In this document: in pieces, positions 21,537 through 24,258 of the stretch
Layout of the letters: each line of letters begins with the position of its first letter
Position numbering within the stretch: the stretch's first letter is position 1
Notes under the pieces: generated by a model
The model's database searches: none
Told to the model about the DNA's origin: nothing
What the model saw: only the letters and a program-made list of their open reading frames with translations
Made by a program: the position numbers and the translations under genes
From: Chara braunii
Taxonomy: Eukaryota > Streptophyta > Charophyceae > Charales > Characeae
DNA length: 24,258 nt
NCBI GenBank assembly: GCA_003427395.1
Contig: BFEA01000179.1
Span: 1,717,360 to 1,741,617, forward strand
Reading direction: 5' to 3'

Positions 21537-21654
21537 TGAATCACTATGAATAAAGGTGACCTGCAATGCAGCACAGGCCAGTACCCAAGTCATGCTCGAG
21601 TGATCAAAAAAGAATTCTACCTTCCTAACTAACCTCTGATGTTTATCCAAAAAT

Positions 21655-21860
21655 GTAAGAAATTCTGGCAGCATATCCCCTAGACAGGATGGATTGCCAG
21701 ATTTCTCATAGCTGAAAATAATATAACTCTCTAAATTCTACAAAATTTCGGCATCGCTTCCCGTAGAAAAAGTGCCTTCTCAGAATTTCTAGGAGTCCAA
21801 AAAAATGACTAACTCTTTCAGATTTGTAAAAATTTTGGCAGCGCTTCCCATAGAAACATG
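21655..21860 (+). repeat. Degenerate tandem repeat of about 85 bp
   Basis: Three related blocks share an AAATT-TGGCA-GC-TCCC-TAGA pattern: GAAATTCTGGCAGCATATCC, CAAAATTTCGGCATCGCTTC and AAAATTTTGGCAGCGCTTCC. Their GGCA words are at 21667, 21750 and 21837, spacings of 83 and 87. Similar TTTCGGCAG words are, from memory, common in non-coding parts of plant Ty3/gypsy elements; I could not check this. No protein-coding frame accompanies them. Confidence 0.55.
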
Positions 21861-21912
21861 AGGCTGTCAAAATTTATACAAAGCTGAAAACAAAAGACGA
21901 AGCAAAGTTATA

Positions 21913-22046
21913 CTTGGGACCAACTTCTGACACTTGCTTGGTAGTTAGGATTGACGATAACTTACACGACCCCCTTTCAGAAGGTGGTATCGTGAGCTAT
22001 CGTCAACTCTAACTTTAAGTAAGGTCAGTCCTATCTTTATCCCAAG
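21913..22046. repeat. Fold-back element (imperfect inverted repeat of 134 bp)
   Basis: The two halves are complementary in register. The outer arms CTTGGGA (21913-21919) and TCCCAAG (22040-22046) are perfect. The middle arms GTTAGGATTGACGATA (21944-21959) and TATCGTCAACTCTAAC (21998-22013) pair with two mismatched positions. The inner CACGA...CCTT pairs with AAGG...TCGTG around the centre near 21980. The gaps between outer and middle arms are almost equal (24 and 26 bases), so the whole reads as one diverged hairpin. It could be a small MITE-like element or a structured RNA; no clear target-site duplication is visible. Confidence 0.7.
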
Positions 22047-22258
22047 CTCTCTCTCCCATCATCCATCTCATCTACCTATGGCTCCAGCACTTGGCGAGCA
22101 TCTAAGCAGCTAGCCTATCGAACAGACGCCCCAGAGTGAGAGCCCACATGCAAGCATAAATAAACATCTCTCACAATCCCACATCAATTTGAGCCAAGTA
22201 GTTCGTTAGATCACTCAGTTCTTCTCCCTTTTTACATCCCCCTTTAGAATGGCATACG
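22047..22258. other. Spacer, nothing recognised
   Basis: Mixed-composition DNA between the fold-back and the palindrome array. I see no gene, no repeat and no clear regulatory site. Confidence 0.5.
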
Positions 22259-22860
22259 GTCAGACAAGGCCCTAACCCTAGGGTATGCCTGACCTGCCTA
22301 GGTACACAATTAAAGTACGCACATTTGGACTGACCTAACCCTAGGGTATGCCCAACATAACATGAACTGTACGCATAAGGCATATGACCAGATCGCCCCA
22401 ACCCTAGGGTACGTCTGGCTTCTGCCTAACTGACGACAAATAGAATAGAACTGGGTTGCCCTAACCCTAGGGTGTGCCCAATCTGCTTTAAACAAAGTTA
22501 CATACGACATCATTCTAGACCATCCTTACCCAGGGGTAGGTCTAGCTTGCCTGAACATTAATACAAACGACAAAAAGTTGGACCGCCCTAACTCTAGGGT
22601 ACGTCCAACCCACAGCACATCTACAACAAAAGCATATCACTAGGTCGCCCTAACCCTAGGGTACGCCTAGTTAGCCATACAGTTTAAGTTACATAAGGCA
22701 ATGTGATCAGGCTGCCTTAACCCTAGGGTGTGCCTGATCTGCCTGAAAAGTTATAAACACCGAAACGCTGGATTGGGGTACGTCCAACTTACTTTAAACA
22801 ACAAAGGCTTATCGCTAGGCCGCCCTAACCCTAGGGTACGCCTAGTTAGCCATTCAACAG
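22259..22860 (+). repeat. Tandem array, period about 63 bp, of ACCCTAGGGT palindromes with covarying arms
   Basis: The core ACCCTAGGGT, usually within CCCTAACCCTAGGGTA(C/T)G, starts at 22275, 22338, 22401, 22464, 22528 (as ACCCAGGGGT), 22591 (ACTCTAGGGT), 22653, 22720 and 22828; a decayed unit lies near 22771-22790. The first seven steps are 63, 63, 63, 64, 63, 62 and 67. Flanking arms pair within units but differ between them: CCAGA/TCTGG (22388-22392, 22414-22418), TGGG/CCCA (22452-22455, 22477-22480), CTAGACC/GGTCTAG (22515-22521, 22539-22545), GTTGGAC/GTCCAAC (22577-22583, 22603-22609), ACTAGG/CCTAGT (22639-22644, 22666-22671), GATCAGGC/GCCTGATC (22705-22712, 22732-22739) and CTAGGC/GCCTAG (22815-22820, 22840-22845). 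DNA between units is degenerate. I recognise no known family. Confidence 0.85.
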
Positions 22861-23025
22861 AAAATAGGGTACAAATACTTTCACAGACTTTATGTTTTTC
22901 CTTCTCTTATTAAGCAGTCGATCGGACCTTTTCAATAAATGAAACTTTTGATTATGCCTCATGTCTAGAAGAGAGAATAAAATCGGATTTATACTAACTC
23001 TCTGCTCCTTAGTGTTATCATGAGC
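22861..23025. other. AT-rich gap in the palindrome array
   Basis: AT-rich DNA with no ACCCTAGGGT core. It separates the dense 63-bp array from the scattered units further right and may be an insertion or a decayed part of the array. Confidence 0.5.
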
Positions 23026-23520
23026 ATATAACTGAACCGCCCTAACCCTAGGGTACGTCCAGTTTGCCCAGTTACCTTTGTTTTACTCTTCATCTCTTTC
23101 CCTCTTCCTTAGTTCTACGTGACTTACTTACTGGCTTTCCCCACCCGGGGCACCCGGTCTGTCAGAAATATAAGTTCAAATTGTATATATATCAAGTTTT
23201 ATACTCTAGTTGATCATTTAGTTCATGGCTCATGGCTAAGCCGCCCTAACCCTAGGGTACGCTTTGTCTTATGTCGTTACTCCCTCAGAAGAAAACACTC
23301 ACCACAACTCATTAAAATAAACACCAGGATTCTGAGCCTTCCCCACCCGGGGTGCGAATCCTCCTGTTCAGCAACCCTCAAATAAAACATCGACTGATCC
23401 TATCCCACCCGGGTAGATCAGTCATAAGAGTCACTCATTCAGATCAACAAACCTCAATAAATCATAGCACTAAGCCCACATCTACCCGGAGGGGCTCAGC
23501 CTTGGGTTAACCCGGTCAAA
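23026..23520 (+). repeat. Scattered palindrome units, including CCCACCCGGG-core variants
   Basis: Two typical cores lie at 23045 (arms AACTG 23030-23034 and CAGTT 23060-23064) and 23249 (weak arms AAGC/GCTT). Related units carry CCACCCGGG instead of ACCCTAGGG: at about 23141, at 23345 (outer arms GGATTC 23328-23333 and GAATCC 23356-23361) and at 23407 (outer arms ACTGATC 23393-23399 and GATCAGT 23416-23422). A further TACCCGGAGG near 23483 lies between AGCCC and GGGCT, and GGGTTAACCC (23504-23513) is a perfect palindrome. The step from 23345 to 23407 is 62, matching the main array. Confidence 0.6.
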
Positions 23521-24140
23521 CGCATGCATAACACCTTCCTCCCGCCTTCCCCAATTTACCTTTGTCTCAATTCTCTCAAGGAGTTATCTGATCTCTCATA
23601 TATAACTGTTTATTTAAACCTTTTGCAAAGCATGTCCTGACATACATAAGAAAACAGAAAAAAAATAATAACCTCTCATAGTTATCTTCAGATGCCTAAA
23701 GGGATAATGCAGTTGGGGGAAAGGATCACACCTGTCAGCCGAAAGTTATACCTGACTGTTCCCTGCCTCCAGAACCCCGCCTGGGCTCCGGCAGAGCTCC
23801 CGCAATCGGTGGGTGGACCTCCGACAAGGTCTTATTGCGGACCTACGGGTTGCAATCCCACCTGCCGTCTTCCTCTCGTAACCAAAGACTAGACTGGGAG
23901 TAAGAAGGGTAGAAGTAGAAATGTTTTAGGCTCTCAGATACAAGAGGGGTGCGCTCATACTCGCGGGAGAGGGTCTTGTTGTCTTGATTCGCCTGAGGGC
24001 CCCGCTATAATGGCCAAAGCGCAGAGTTTCGGCTCCCTGACACGCCTACAAGTTGCAGCAATAATCTTCGTTGCAGAGCCTGCCCACCCCTCCGACGCCA
24101 CAGCGACTCACCAATGACCAAACTGCAGCCATGCAGCCCA
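23521..24140. other. Unrecognised DNA, no supported gene
   Basis: An AT-rich part (to about 23690) is followed by GC-richer DNA. Short open frames (66 codons at 23692-23892 plus, 65 codons at 24005-24202 minus) resemble nothing I know. A nested pairing is possible at 23800-23862: CCGCAAT (23800-23806) with ATTGCGG (23834-23840) enclosing GACCT/AGGTC (23816-23831), and GGTGGG (23808-23813) with CCCACC (23857-23862) as an alternative. Confidence 0.45.
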
Positions 24141-24148
24141 GAGAGGCT

Positions 24149-24188
24149 GCGTTTGAATAGAGCACGCCCATGTGTTCTATTCAAACGC
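24149..24188. repeat. Strong hairpin, 17-bp stem with six-base loop
   Basis: GCGTTTGAATAGAGCAC (24149-24165) pairs with GTGTTCTATTCAAACGC (24172-24188) at every position except one, which is a G-T wobble. The loop is GCCCAT. This is the longest near-perfect short-loop stem in the window. It could be the stem of a small inverted-repeat element or of a structured transcript; it is too short to be a typical microRNA precursor. Confidence 0.9.
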
Positions 24189-24258
24189 GGGTAAAAACGC
24201 ATCGGTATACAGTAGCAGTGTGTAGCAGCAAGGCTCGGCAGCGGCGCACAGTGAAGCC

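Noticed and set aside
21985-21998. Primer-binding site resembling TGGTATC of initiator-methionine tRNA
   Set aside because: It differs from the usual TGGTATCAGAGC, is not preceded by an LTR end in CA, and lies in the arm of the 134-bp fold-back.
22259-22860. CRISPR array (constant core, variable spacers of fixed length)
   Set aside because: The layout is similar at first sight, but the spacers are degenerate copies of one another, the constant part is a 10-20 base palindrome, arms pair within units, and no cas gene or bacterial context exists.
22259-23260. Interstitial telomere repeat
   Set aside because: CCCTAACCCTA resembles telomeric units, but it occurs once per 63 bp inside a palindrome and not as a tandem run.
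23345-23362. tRNA-like B-box words (GGTGCGAATCC, and GGTTGCAATCC at about 23849)
   Set aside because: No acceptor stem, anticodon arm or A-box can be fitted upstream.

Overview
The window looks like non-coding nuclear DNA from a eukaryote, most likely a land plant. The evidence is a 16.3 kb satellite array with higher-order structure, long CT microsatellites, an LTR-like TGTAATACCCG word, and no open reading frame that reads like a conserved protein. I annotate no protein gene, rRNA or tRNA. The longest open frame (254 codons, 17682-18446 +) is proline/serine/leucine-rich low complexity in pyrimidine-rich DNA and I do not believe it.

Layout. (1) 1 to about 16304: about 180 head-to-tail copies of a 91-bp satellite monomer. 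The array is already running at base 1. In its left two thirds it is organised into long higher-order units: landmark variants recur in the same order near 61, 4420 and 7644. The units differ mostly by whole numbers of monomers, as expected from unequal exchange. (2) 16319-16507: an almost pure purine tract (GAA/GGA-rich) that follows the satellite directly. (3) 16509 to about 19150: C/T-rich, GC-rich DNA with many short perfect inverted repeats, among them a 13-bp stem at 17614-17652 and a degenerate ~51-bp array (18559-18760) whose units appear to form hairpins with different arm sequences. (4) 19180-20060: CAAT-rich DNA and two long CT microsatellites. (5) 20060-22050: unrecognised DNA with several hairpins, a degenerate ~85-bp repeat (21655-21860) and a 134-bp fold-back (21913-22046). 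(6) 22259-22860, with stragglers to about 23520: an array with a period close to 63 bp built around the palindrome ACCCTAGGGT. (7) 23520-24258: unrecognised DNA ending in a 17-bp-stem hairpin at 24149-24188.

The most interesting signal is the 63-bp array. The core is constant and same-oriented in nearly every unit. The flanking arms differ from unit to unit, yet within most units the left arm is complementary to the right arm (for example CTAGACC/GGTCTAG, GTTGGAC/GTCCAAC, GATCAGGC/GCCTGATC, ACTAGG/CCTAGT). Such covariation suggests that the hairpin itself is being kept, or that palindromes are being regenerated by a mechanism such as template switching. The ~51-bp array at 18.6 kb shows the same pattern more weakly. 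I do not know of a described family with this design, but I could not search for one.

Limits: all repeat boundaries and monomer counts are by eye. Many 5-6 bp inverted repeats are expected by chance in 8 kb. No library search or folding was possible.
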